Positions 44,347 through 53,251 of a DNA stretch of 64,000 bases are shown here, piece by piece. Every line of letters starts with the position of its first letter. Position 1 is the stretch's first letter. The stretch lies in NCBI GenBank assembly GCA_900540475.1, contig UQGG01000031.1, positions 23,221-87,220 of the forward strand. Reading direction: 5' to 3'. Both the position numbers and the translations under genes were made by a program. The notes below the pieces were generated by a model. That model was given only the letters and a program-made list of their open reading frames with translations. It did no database searches and was not told where the DNA came from. This DNA comes from an uncultured Robinsoniella sp. (lineage in GTDB: Bacteria; Bacillota; Clostridia; Lachnospirales; Lachnospiraceae).

Positions 44347-46617
44347 ATGAAGAGATATGAAATATATATGAAAAAGCCTGCCAGAAAGTGGGATGACGGT
44401 TTGCCTCTTGGAAATGGCCGATTAGGAGCGATGGTACTTGGACGGCTGAAAGAGGAAACCATATTTATAAATGAAGAAACTCTGTGCTACGGACCTGCAA
44501 GAGAACGGGAAAATCCGGATGCTTTCCGGCATTTAGGTGAAATCAGGCAGCTCTTACTGGAAGGCAGAGTAGAAAAAGCAGCATTTCTGGCTAAAATGGC
44601 ACTGACATCCACGCCAAAATACAATAATCCCTACCAGCCTGTTGGGGATCTCAGGCTATGTTTCTTAAACCATGCGGAGAAAGAAACTCATTACGAAGCC
44701 AGGCTTTCCCTGGGTGAGGCTATCGCAGAACTGGTATATGAATTGGATGATACTCAGTATGAGCGGGAACATTTTATCAGTGAAGCCTATCAGGTGCTTG
44801 CCATAAGGATACGGGCAAAGGGGAAGCACAAAATCACCCTGAGTGCAAATATAAGCCGGAAGCCCTTTGAAGAGTTTACCGGTGTACTTGTGCACACGCC
44901 TGGAAAGGCGACAGCCGGAAACTGGGGAGAGAATGGTGCAGACGGGATGCATTACCTGAGCGGGGTGCGCATTGCATCGGAGCATGCCAGAAGCATGGGA
45001 GATGCGGTATATCTGGAGGATGCAGAGGAAGCCGTGGTGTATCTTGCGGCAGGCACGGATTATCAGGAGTGTCTGAACGGAGTCAGGAAAGACGGGAAAG
45101 AAGCTTATGCGGACCTGTCTCGTGTAATCACGGAAAGACTTGATGCGGCACAGGCAGCAGGATATGAAGAAATTAGAAGACGGCACCTAGAAGATTACCA
45201 GTCTTTAAATGGCAATTTTAATCTGGATCTGAATGGAAGCACAGATGAGAAAATGACGACGGCGGAGCTTCTAAATTCCTTCCGTCAGGGAGACGGTTCC
45301 TGTGAAAATTATCTGACGGAACTTCTGGTGCACTTTGCCAGGTACCTGATGATTGCTTCTTCCCATAACTGCCTGCTTCCTTCTAATCTGCAGGGGTTAT
45401 GGAATGGTTCTTATGAACCGCCCTGGCAGTGCCAGTACACCATCAATATTAATACCCAGATGAATTACTGGTTTGCCGAAAAGGCTGGTTTGTCCCAGTG
45501 TCAGCTGCCGGTAATGAATCTGGTGAAGCTGCTGGTGGAGAATGGAAAAGAAACAGCGCGGAAATTATACGGCGCCCGGGGATTCTGTGCACATCATAAT
45601 ACAAATGTATGGGGATGTACGGCGCCTGAGGGGATATTTGATGCCTCTCCATACTGGGTAATGGGAGGGGCATGGATGTGCCTGCATCTGTATGAACATT
45701 ATCAGTATACACAAGACCTGGAGTTTTTAAGAGAAGCTCTTCCAATCATGCGGGAGTCCATTCGCTTTTTTGAAGATTATCTGTATGAACTTCCCAATGG
45801 TTTTCTGGTCACAGGCCCGGTTGTTTCACCTGAAAATACCTATCGTTCGTCAGCAGGGGAAACCGGTGCATTATCTATGGGAACGGCAATGGACAGCGCT
45901 ATTTTACGACAACTGTTCAAAGCTTGCCTGGACGGTATGAATGTTCTTGGAATGCGGGATGAAAAAGAGGAAAAAACCTTGAAAGAGATGCTGGAAAAGC
46001 TGCCGCCATTGATGATTGGAGCAGATGGCAGGCTGCTGGAGTGGATGGAAGACTATGAGGAAATGGAGCCGGGACACAGGCATATCTCCCATTTATATGC
46101 ACTGCATCCGGGAGATGAAATTACTCCTGAAACGGAGAAATACTTTGTAGCGGCGAACAAGACGCTGCAGAACAGGCTGTCTCATGGAGGCGGACACACC
46201 GGATGGAGCCGGGCATGGCTGGGATGCTTTGCAGCCCGGCTCAGGGATGGGGCTGCCCTTAAAGAGCATGTGTGCCAGCTTCTGAAAAAGTGTATTCAGG
46301 ATAACTTTCTGGATGTGCATCCGCCGTTTCAGATCGACGGTAATTTTGGTATTACGGAAGCAATTCTGGAGGGCATCGTCCAGAGCCAGAGCGGAAAAGC
46401 CGTACTGCTTCCGGCGCTGCCTGCGGAATGGAAAGACGGCAGCCTGAAAGGCTATATCCTCAAAGGCAATGTAAGACTTGATATGGACTGGGAAAATGGG
46501 AAGCCTGTGAGGTTGCATCTGACTGCACAAAGCCCTAAGACGTATCAGCTGAGCTGGAAGACAGAGACGAGAGAAGCCGCCTGCAGAGCAGGGGAAAGAA
46601 CAGAATTAATCTGGTAA
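44347..46617 (+). CDS. GH95 alpha-L-fucosidase / alpha-L-galactosidase
   Basis: 756 residues, cytoplasmic. GH95 signs: ARKWDDGLPLGNGRLGAMV with INEETLCYGP at the N-terminus, and the (alpha/alpha)6 barrel with CLLPSNLQGLWNGSYEPPWQ, TININTQMNYWF and GHRHISHLYALHPGDEI, then 'QIDGNFGITEAILEGI'. The family removes alpha-1,2 L-fucose or L-galactose by inversion. The start at 44347 follows the hairpin and CAGGAG; a longer frame from 44254 lacks a ribosome site and would overlap CE15. With GH29 it gives two fucosidase-type enzymes in one operon. Confidence 0.92.
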   Translation: MKRYEIYMKKPARKWDDGLPLGNGRLGAMVLGRLKEETIFINEETLCYGPARERENPDAFRHLGEIRQLLLEGRVEKAAFLAKMALTSTPKYNNPYQPVGDLRLCFLNHAEKETHYEARLSLGEAIAELVYELDDTQYEREHFISEAYQVLAIRIRAKGKHKITLSANISRKPFEEFTGVLVHTPGKATAGNWGENGADGMHYLSGVRIASEHARSMGDAVYLEDAEEAVVYLAAGTDYQECLNGVRKDGKEAYADLSRVITERLDAAQAAGYEEIRRRHLEDYQSLNGNFNLDLNGSTDEKMTTAELLNSFRQGDGSCENYLTELLVHFARYLMIASSHNCLLPSNLQGLWNGSYEPPWQCQYTININTQMNYWFAEKAGLSQCQLPVMNLVKLLVENGKETARKLYGARGFCAHHNTNVWGCTAPEGIFDASPYWVMGGAWMCLHLYEHYQYTQDLEFLREALPIMRESIRFFEDYLYELPNGFLVTGPVVSPENTYRSSAGETGALSMGTAMDSAILRQLFKACLDGMNVLGMRDEKEEKTLKEMLEKLPPLMIGADGRLLEWMEDYEEMEPGHRHISHLYALHPGDEITPETEKYFVAANKTLQNRLSHGGGHTGWSRAWLGCFAARLRDGAALKEHVCQLLKKCIQDNFLDVHPPFQIDGNFGITEAILEGIVQSQSGKAVLLPALPAEWKDGSLKGYILKGNVRLDMDWENGKPVRLHLTAQSPKTYQLSWKTETREAACRAGERTELIW

Positions 46618-46683
46618 GCGCAGGATGGTGTGAGAGGTAAAATATGAGCTGCAAAAAGTTTTATGACAGAAAGGGAGGAACAA

Positions 46684-49401
46684 ATGGAAAAAATTACAAT
46701 ACTGCAAAATGACTTGAATAATGAAAGAATCAGCTTTGGAATACTGCAGCTTGATCAGGTGCTGACAGGCGCCGGATATGAGGTGGTTTATGCACCGCTT
46801 CCCCAGTCACCGGAAGAGTTCCGAAAGACAGAAGGGAAAAAGATTTATGTATCCGTATTAAGGGAAGATACATTCTTACAGTGGATGATGGAAAATGAAT
46901 TATTGATTTTTCATACACGGGAGCCGGAAGGCGAAGGATTTTATATAGAAACCTGTTCTGCCGGGCTTACAGTTATCTGCGGAGGAACAGACACCGGAGC
47001 ATTATACGGCTGTATGGAGCTGAAGGAGAGGGTGGAAAGAGACGGAGAGTTCCCCGCAGAAATTACGTTTGGAGACGCACCGGTATTTAAACTCAGAGGA
47101 CCCGCAGTCGGACTGCAAAAGACAAAGATTGAGCCGCCCAGGCTTACTTATGAATATCCTATTACACCGGAGCGGTTCCCGTGGTTTTATGATAAAGACA
47201 TGTGGACGAAGTTCCTGGATATGCTCTTATCCATGCGTTGCAATGTACTCTACATCTGGAGCGGGCACCCCTTCTCCTCCCTGGTGAAAGTGCCGGACTA
47301 TCCCGAAGCACTGGAGGTAACGGAAGAAGAATTTCAGCAAAATCGTGAAGTATTCGGATGGCTGACCAGGGAATGTGACCGCAGAGGCATCTGGGTAGTA
47401 TTAAAATTTTACAATATCCATATCCCTCTTCCATTTGCAAGAAAGCATGGCCTGGAGCTGCTGCAAAGTAAGATTACCCCGCTGGTAGCAGATTATACCG
47501 GCAAAACCATTAAGGAGTTCATTAAATCTTTTCCTCATATCGGTCTTATGGTATGCCTGGGAGAAGCACTGCGTGGAACCCAGAACAAGACAGACTGGTT
47601 TATCGACACCATCATACCGGCTGTAAAAGAAGGGGCGGCAGAAGCAGGACTTCTGGAAGAACCTCCGGTTATACTGCGTGGCCATGACTGTGACCCAATA
47701 GGTGCCATGGAAGAGGCAAAGAAAAAGTACTCGAACCTTTATACCATGTGGAAGTATAACGGGGAGAGCCTGACAACTTATTATCCAAAGGGAAAATGGC
47801 AGGATATTCATCAGTCATTAAGCGGACTGGGTACCACTCATATTATGAATATACATATTCTGGCAGACCTGGAACCGTTCCAATTCAATGCTCCGTTATA
47901 TATTCAGAAGTGTGTCCAGGCAGGACAGCACCGGTTTGGCTGTAATGGGCTGCATCTTTATCCGTTATTTTACTGGGACTGGCCATATACGCCGGATAAA
48001 GTATCACCAAGATTATTACAGATGGACCGTGATTATATCTGGTTTGCGGCATGGTTCCGTTATGCATGGAATCCAAACCGGGAAGAAAATACAGAAATGG
48101 AGCACTGGGTAAATGTATTTGCCAGGCAATACCGGATTTCCCATGAATCGGCAAAGAAACTCTTGATTTCCCAGGAAAATGCAGGTCAGTGTGCACCGAA
48201 AATCCTTGGAAGAGTCGGGATTACAGAAGGAAACAGACAGACCATGAGTCTTGGAATGACCATGAGCCAGTTTACCAACGTCAACCGCTACCGTCCCAAT
48301 AAGGAACTTTGGAATTCCGTAGCCCGAAAAGGCGAACAGCCGGATGATTATATCCAAAAAGAACTGGCAGGACAGACTCATATCGGTGAGACGCCTTATG
48401 ATATGATCTCAGAAGTCAGTGCCCATGCCACAAAGGCACTGCGCCTCATGGAAGAAGTAATGAAGGCGGAGGGAGACGGAAATGAAGAACTAAAACGTCT
48501 GTATACCGATGCGGCAGCTGTTTACGAAATGAGTATCTCCTACTGTAAAAAGTTAGAGGGAGCCATGGAAATTTTGAAATATAAATATACCATGGATGAT
48601 AAATGCAAAGGAGATGTGGCTCTTTTGGAAAATGCGGCGGTATTTATGGAAGAATCGCTGCATGAATTCCGGAATCTTGCAAAACTTACGGAAAGTACGT
48701 ATCTTTATGCCAACAGTATGCAGACACCGCAGAGAAAGATTCCTTTCCCGAATGGGGAAACCTTTGGACATTGGACAGCATGCCTCACAGAATATGAAAA
48801 AGAATATCATAATTTTAAGAAGCATCTGGCGGAATTAAAGCAGGGGATCCTCCCTTCTGACCATGCAGAAGAAGTGAAAACGGATGCATTGGTGCCAGCA
48901 CCATTTACGCTGCTTGGCGATCAGAGCTGTGAGATCTTCGCCCTGGAAAAGGGCAGCAGTGTATTTTCTGACTGTTCCTGCAAAGTATTGAATCTGGCTC
49001 CGGAACTGGAGAAGCTGCAGGCAGTGCGTATGGGACTGGGAGCGGCAATCGAAGAAGGGGTAACCGTAAAACTGGAGCTGCCCCAGGATTCTTATGTACT
49101 GATAGGATACATGAATGCGAAGGGCGTGGAGTGGCTGCAGCTGCCGGACCTTGAAACCAACACCCATGCAGATGACAGAGGCGGATTAACGGTAGTCTAT
49201 GGAAATGCTATTAAGGCAGAGGCTTGCCCGCCGGTTAATATCCATGCTTACCGTTATGAAAAAGGTGTTCATGAGATTTATTTTGGAACCGGAGCGTTTA
49301 TGATCGCCGGAGTTGTGGCGGCAGATACGGTATTGAAGCCCAGGAATGCCAACCTGGGAGGCGAAGGACTGGATACTCTGGACTGGCTGTACGAAGAATA
49401 G
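46684..49401 (+). CDS. TIM-barrel glycoside hydrolase-like protein of unassigned family
   Basis: 905 residues, no signal peptide. About 1-125 resemble the N-terminal domain that precedes the barrel in GH20, GH67 and GH115 (GLTVICGGTDTGALYGCMEL), and FKLRGPAVGLQ opens the barrel. In the barrel, CNVLYIWSGHPF, GLMVCLGEALRG (Glu294) and MWKYNGESLT (Glu361) are candidate active-site segments. A helical region (about 580-700) and a C-terminal beta part follow. I do not recognise the family. An alpha-glucuronidase or hexosaminidase-like action is possible from fold and from CE15 next door, but unproven. The start at 46684 is set by AAAGGGAGG. Confidence 0.65.
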   Translation: MEKITILQNDLNNERISFGILQLDQVLTGAGYEVVYAPLPQSPEEFRKTEGKKIYVSVLREDTFLQWMMENELLIFHTREPEGEGFYIETCSAGLTVICGGTDTGALYGCMELKERVERDGEFPAEITFGDAPVFKLRGPAVGLQKTKIEPPRLTYEYPITPERFPWFYDKDMWTKFLDMLLSMRCNVLYIWSGHPFSSLVKVPDYPEALEVTEEEFQQNREVFGWLTRECDRRGIWVVLKFYNIHIPLPFARKHGLELLQSKITPLVADYTGKTIKEFIKSFPHIGLMVCLGEALRGTQNKTDWFIDTIIPAVKEGAAEAGLLEEPPVILRGHDCDPIGAMEEAKKKYSNLYTMWKYNGESLTTYYPKGKWQDIHQSLSGLGTTHIMNIHILADLEPFQFNAPLYIQKCVQAGQHRFGCNGLHLYPLFYWDWPYTPDKVSPRLLQMDRDYIWFAAWFRYAWNPNREENTEMEHWVNVFARQYRISHESAKKLLISQENAGQCAPKILGRVGITEGNRQTMSLGMTMSQFTNVNRYRPNKELWNSVARKGEQPDDYIQKELAGQTHIGETPYDMISEVSAHATKALRLMEEVMKAEGDGNEELKRLYTDAAAVYEMSISYCKKLEGAMEILKYKYTMDDKCKGDVALLENAAVFMEESLHEFRNLAKLTESTYLYANSMQTPQRKIPFPNGETFGHWTACLTEYEKEYHNFKKHLAELKQGILPSDHAEEVKTDALVPAPFTLLGDQSCEIFALEKGSSVFSDCSCKVLNLAPELEKLQAVRMGLGAAIEEGVTVKLELPQDSYVLIGYMNAKGVEWLQLPDLETNTHADDRGGLTVVYGNAIKAEACPPVNIHAYRYEKGVHEIYFGTGAFMIAGVVAADTVLKPRNANLGGEGLDTLDWLYEE

Positions 49402-49412
49402 GAGGAAGAAAA

Positions 49413-50759
49413 ATGGCTGCAAAAACACCAAGAGAAATGACGGGCGCAGAACTGCGCTCTATGCTGAAAAGCAGTATCAATTTAAAAAGCTTAGGGGGTA
49501 TGAAGTGCCCGGAACTGAAATTGCCGCCGGAAGATTTACAATGGTGGCGGGATGCAAAAATAGGAATGTTTGTCCACTGGGGTCTCTATTCTATTCTGGG
49601 AAGAGGAGAATGGGCAAGATTTAATGAACAGATTCCCCAAGAAGAATATGAGGGACTGGCACAGGAGTTTAATCCTGAGAATTTCTCCATGACAGAGTGG
49701 ACAGACCTGGCAAAAGATTTCGGTGCAAAGTATATGGTCATGGTTACCAGGCACCATGATGGTTTTGCACTTTGGGACAGCCCGGCAAGCTACGGGGGAT
49801 TTACCAGCAGCAATACTGGATCGAAACGAGACTTTGTAAAAGAATATACGGATGCTGCAAGAGAAGCAGGACTTCGTGTAGGGCTGTATTATTCACCAAT
49901 GGACTGGAGATTCCCCGGGTACTTTGACCCGGAAGGACTGCCGGAAAATGCAAAACTGATGAAAGACCAGTGCTACGGACAGGTGGAGGAACTTTGCAGC
50001 AAGTACGGTCCTGTGGATATCATGTGGTATGATGGCGGATGGCTTGCCCACAAAGGCAGTGACACCTCCAGCGCATGGTTCTGGGAACCGGTGAATTTGA
50101 ACAAAGTAGTACGTAAATATAATCCAAAGACCTTGTTAAATCCCCGTTCCGGATACGAAGGAGATTTTTACTGTGATGAGGGTTCCCACGAAATCACCGG
50201 TAAAATCCTGCCGGTGCCGTGGGAAAAAAATATGTGTGTCTGCAGCGGCTGTTCCTGGGGATGGATGGCTGATGACCCGGTATCTGATTTTGACTGGCTG
50301 ATAAAAATGCTGGTAGATGTGATCTGCAGAGACGGGAATCTGCTGCTGAATGTAGGACCTGATAAAAACGGGAAGCTCTCCGAGGAAGTACAGACCAGGA
50401 TGCGGGAAATCGGAGCCTGGCTAAAGGAAAACGCAGAAGCTGTTTATGGTACCAGAGGCGGTCCTGTTGAACCTGTGGATAACGTCTATGGAACAACAAG
50501 CAAAGGAAATAAAATCTATGTGCATGTGCTGGATAGGAAAGCATTTGCAAAGGAACAGATTCCGTTACAGGAGTATCAGGTAGAACAAGCGGCACTTCTT
50601 CATGGAGCAGCCCTCCCTTTTAAACAGGATAAAGAAGGGATACAGATTGATGTCAGCAGTATCCCGGGAACGGAAGTGGACACCATTGTGGTACTTACTT
50701 TAAAAGAAGAAGTGAAAGCTGCGGATGTACAGGAAATTTATTTTACTGGTAAAGTGTAA
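49413..50759 (+). CDS. GH29 alpha-L-fucosidase
   Basis: 448 residues, cytoplasmic. Motifs: WWRDAKIGMFVHWGLYS, VTRHHDGFALWDS, LYYSPMDW, and nucleophile Asp207 in PVDIMWYDGGW. The barrel (about 35-340) is followed by a small beta domain. A retaining fucosidase, likely releasing alpha-1,2/3/4 fucose. It starts 11 bases after the previous gene with GGAGGAAGAAAA. Confidence 0.93.
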   Translation: MAAKTPREMTGAELRSMLKSSINLKSLGGMKCPELKLPPEDLQWWRDAKIGMFVHWGLYSILGRGEWARFNEQIPQEEYEGLAQEFNPENFSMTEWTDLAKDFGAKYMVMVTRHHDGFALWDSPASYGGFTSSNTGSKRDFVKEYTDAAREAGLRVGLYYSPMDWRFPGYFDPEGLPENAKLMKDQCYGQVEELCSKYGPVDIMWYDGGWLAHKGSDTSSAWFWEPVNLNKVVRKYNPKTLLNPRSGYEGDFYCDEGSHEITGKILPVPWEKNMCVCSGCSWGWMADDPVSDFDWLIKMLVDVICRDGNLLLNVGPDKNGKLSEEVQTRMREIGAWLKENAEAVYGTRGGPVEPVDNVYGTTSKGNKIYVHVLDRKAFAKEQIPLQEYQVEQAALLHGAALPFKQDKEGIQIDVSSIPGTEVDTIVVLTLKEEVKAADVQEIYFTGKV

Positions 50760-50786
50760 AAGAAAGGCGCTTTTAAACTACAGATT

Positions 50787-50820
50787 CGGAAATGCCGCAA
50801 GCAAGCTTGTGGCATTTCCG
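50787..50820 (+). other. Intercistronic hairpin before GH42
   Basis: 15-bp stem CGGAAATGCCGCAAG / CTTGTGGCATTTCCG (one G-U) with loop CAAG. No T run follows. Its inner 24 nt (50792-50815) align with the hairpins before GH95 and GH2, with paired changes. Confidence 0.8.
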
Positions 50821-50912
50821 GGGGTAAAGCGTAAATGGAGTTTTGCACTGCTGATTAGAGGGCATAAGCCAGCTGGCGCTATATATGGAGAGAAGAGCAG
50901 GAGGAATGTAAA

Positions 50913-52931
50913 ATGCAGTATGGTGTGGCATATTATCCGGAACACAAGACAAAAGAAGAATTACAGCATGACCTGAAATTATTAAAAGAATCCGGAATCA
51001 ACACGGTTCGCATGGGAGAATTTGCATGGTGTAAAATGGAGCCAAAGCCTGGAGAGTATCAGTTTGACTGGCTGGAAGAAGCAGTCATGGAATTAGGTGA
51101 AGCGGGAATCCGCAGTATCATCTGCACACCGACTGCATGCCCGCCGGCATGGCTGGTTTATGCACATCCGGAAGTTCTCTATGTGGATAACAGAGGGGAA
51201 GTCCGGCCATTTGGTGGACGGAGATTCTATTGTTACAATAATCCCATCTACCGGGAGTATTCGGTGAAAATAACAGAGGAAATTGGCAGGCGCTTTGGGC
51301 AAAATCCGTATGTCTCCGGATTCCAGATCGACAATGAACCGGCGCAGGAAGCTTCCGGACGCTGTCACTGCCCGGTGTGTAAACGTAAGTTTTCGGAGTA
51401 TATGAAGAATAAATATAAAACCATTGAAGCCTACAACAGGAGAAGCGGGAATATTTTCTGGGGACAGGATTATGAGAATTTTGAACAGATTCAGCCGCCG
51501 GTTAACACCATTGAAGTAAGCGCCGAGCAGGCTTTACCGGTTTACTTTGAAAATCCCACTCTGCGTCTGGAATTTGAGCGCTTTGCCAGTGATTCCCAGA
51601 TTGAGTATCAGAATCTTCAGGCAGATATTCTGCATCAGTACAGTGATGCTCCGGTTACGACAAATGGAACCGGTCTGGCTACAAACAGCATTGACTATTA
51701 TAAGGGAACGAAGAATCTGGATGTTTATGGATTTGATTACTATCCGGGACTTCGGGATGCTGCCGTAGATTCATTTCCTTATGCATTTGCAAGAGGGGTA
51801 AAGGAAGGGAAACCATTTTGGGTCATGGAATTTATGTCTGGAGGCGGGCATCGTTTTGGGGGATCCGGAAGAGTCCAGCCCAATCCGGGTGCACTGAAAC
51901 AGGCAGTGATTCAGTCTTATGCCCACGGTGCGGATATGATGCTGCATTTCCAGTTTCGAACGTTCCCATTCGGGGCAGAGCAGTTGAATTATGCCATCGT
52001 GGATATGGATGGAGTGCCCAGAAGAAGATATTATGAAATGCAGGAGACCGCAAGAATTCTGGAGCAGTTAAAGGCATACGAGCAGGCAGAGTTTGTAAAT
52101 GAGATTGCCGTCTGCGTAGATTATGATGTGCATTGGTCACTTCGGATAAAGCCTGTGAATGATCCGGAGTTCAATTATCTGGACTATTGCGCGAGGCTGT
52201 ACAACTTATTGGAAGATGCCGGATACAATGCAGATGTGATTGGGTTTGGGGCTGACTTTTTAAAATATAAATTCCTTGTGGTACCCACGGCGTTTGTAGC
52301 GAACCGCAGATTCCAGAAAAAGCTGCGCGGCTTTGTTGAAAACGGAGGCATTTTGCTGTCCACATTTTTAACTTCTGCGAAAAATGAAGACAATGTGGGG
52401 TATACGGATTCGCTTCCGGCAGGATTAAATGATGTCTTTGGCATGACCGTTGAAGAGGTGGAGCCGGTGTTTGCATCCAATAGAACCAGGCTGAAATTAA
52501 ACCTGGGAAGCAGCGTACAGGAGACTCTGGACGGGATGTGGAGTGATCTTCTGAAAGGGAATGCAAAGGCAATCGGTACCTATATGGAAGATTATAAAAC
52601 CGGAGCCATGGCAGTCAGCGAGCATTCTTATGGAAAGGGAACGGCGTGTTATCTGGGAACCGATGTAGATGATGAATCCATGAAACATTTATTTACTTAT
52701 CTCTGTGACAAGGCAGAAATTAAAAGGAATCCGGTATGCCCGCAGAAAAAAGTGGAAGTGATTCATCGAAAACTGGATGGAGCTGATTACTACTATGTAT
52801 TGAACTTTACCGCCCAAGATACCAGTCTCATCCTGGAGGAACCTATGGAAGATGTGCTGAAAAATGATAGTTGTCAAAGGGAGATTTATTTGGAAAGGAA
52901 TGGATTTGCACTTTTGAAGCGGATACCATGA
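50913..52931 (+). CDS. GH42 beta-galactosidase (or alpha-L-arabinopyranosidase)
   Basis: 672 residues, cytoplasmic. MQYGVAYYPEH start, NTVRMGEFAWCKMEP, acid/base Glu142 in FQIDNEPAQ, zinc cluster CHCPVC (Cys151/153/156 with Cys107) and nucleophile Glu306 in WVMEFMSGG. Glutamine-amidotransferase-like trimerisation domain and beta domain follow (about 400-672). RBS GCAGGAGGAATGTAAA. Acts on terminal galactose of short oligosaccharides; some members take arabinopyranose. Confidence 0.94.
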   Translation: MQYGVAYYPEHKTKEELQHDLKLLKESGINTVRMGEFAWCKMEPKPGEYQFDWLEEAVMELGEAGIRSIICTPTACPPAWLVYAHPEVLYVDNRGEVRPFGGRRFYCYNNPIYREYSVKITEEIGRRFGQNPYVSGFQIDNEPAQEASGRCHCPVCKRKFSEYMKNKYKTIEAYNRRSGNIFWGQDYENFEQIQPPVNTIEVSAEQALPVYFENPTLRLEFERFASDSQIEYQNLQADILHQYSDAPVTTNGTGLATNSIDYYKGTKNLDVYGFDYYPGLRDAAVDSFPYAFARGVKEGKPFWVMEFMSGGGHRFGGSGRVQPNPGALKQAVIQSYAHGADMMLHFQFRTFPFGAEQLNYAIVDMDGVPRRRYYEMQETARILEQLKAYEQAEFVNEIAVCVDYDVHWSLRIKPVNDPEFNYLDYCARLYNLLEDAGYNADVIGFGADFLKYKFLVVPTAFVANRRFQKKLRGFVENGGILLSTFLTSAKNEDNVGYTDSLPAGLNDVFGMTVEEVEPVFASNRTRLKLNLGSSVQETLDGMWSDLLKGNAKAIGTYMEDYKTGAMAVSEHSYGKGTACYLGTDVDDESMKHLFTYLCDKAEIKRNPVCPQKKVEVIHRKLDGADYYYVLNFTAQDTSLILEEPMEDVLKNDSCQREIYLERNGFALLKRIP

Positions 52932-52947
52932 TACAATGACGGGCGAT

Positions 52948-53112
52948 CTAGTACATCATTGCATAAATAATCAAGTAATACACTTCGGCTATCCGCACCA
53001 GGAAATCCAAACCATTCTTTGATGTAGCCCGCTACACCTGCAGAATGGTTTGGATCCCCTGATACGAATATCCTGTGTGTATTGCTCAATTATTTAAGCA
53101 ATGATGTACTAG
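52948..53112. repeat. 165-bp near-perfect palindrome (MITE-like) between GH42 and GH31
   Basis: The ends CTAGTACATCATTGC and GCAATGATGTACTAG are perfect inverted copies. Pairing goes on through TAATACAC / GTGTATTG and ATCCAAACCATTCT / AGAATGGTTTGGAT to the centre TGTAGC-CC-GCTACA near 53029. Mismatches are mostly transitions. No reading frame in it looks real. It resembles a miniature inverted-repeat element or a large cruciform/RNA hairpin. Confidence 0.8.
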
Positions 53113-53251
53113 GTACAAGAAACCTGCTTTCAAATCACTTGTTGATAAATCGTGTGTCCTATTCAAGAGAAATAAAGTTGAAGGAAAATAAGAATTTGGA
53201 AGGAAGCCACGCAGAGATTCTTTCAACCTTTAATGATTGTGGCAATAGGCA

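Noticed and set aside
50860..50885. GCCAGCTGGC palindrome before GH42 as a further member of the hairpin family
   Set aside because: It has no 10-bp stem and 4-nt loop and does not align with the other three hairpins.
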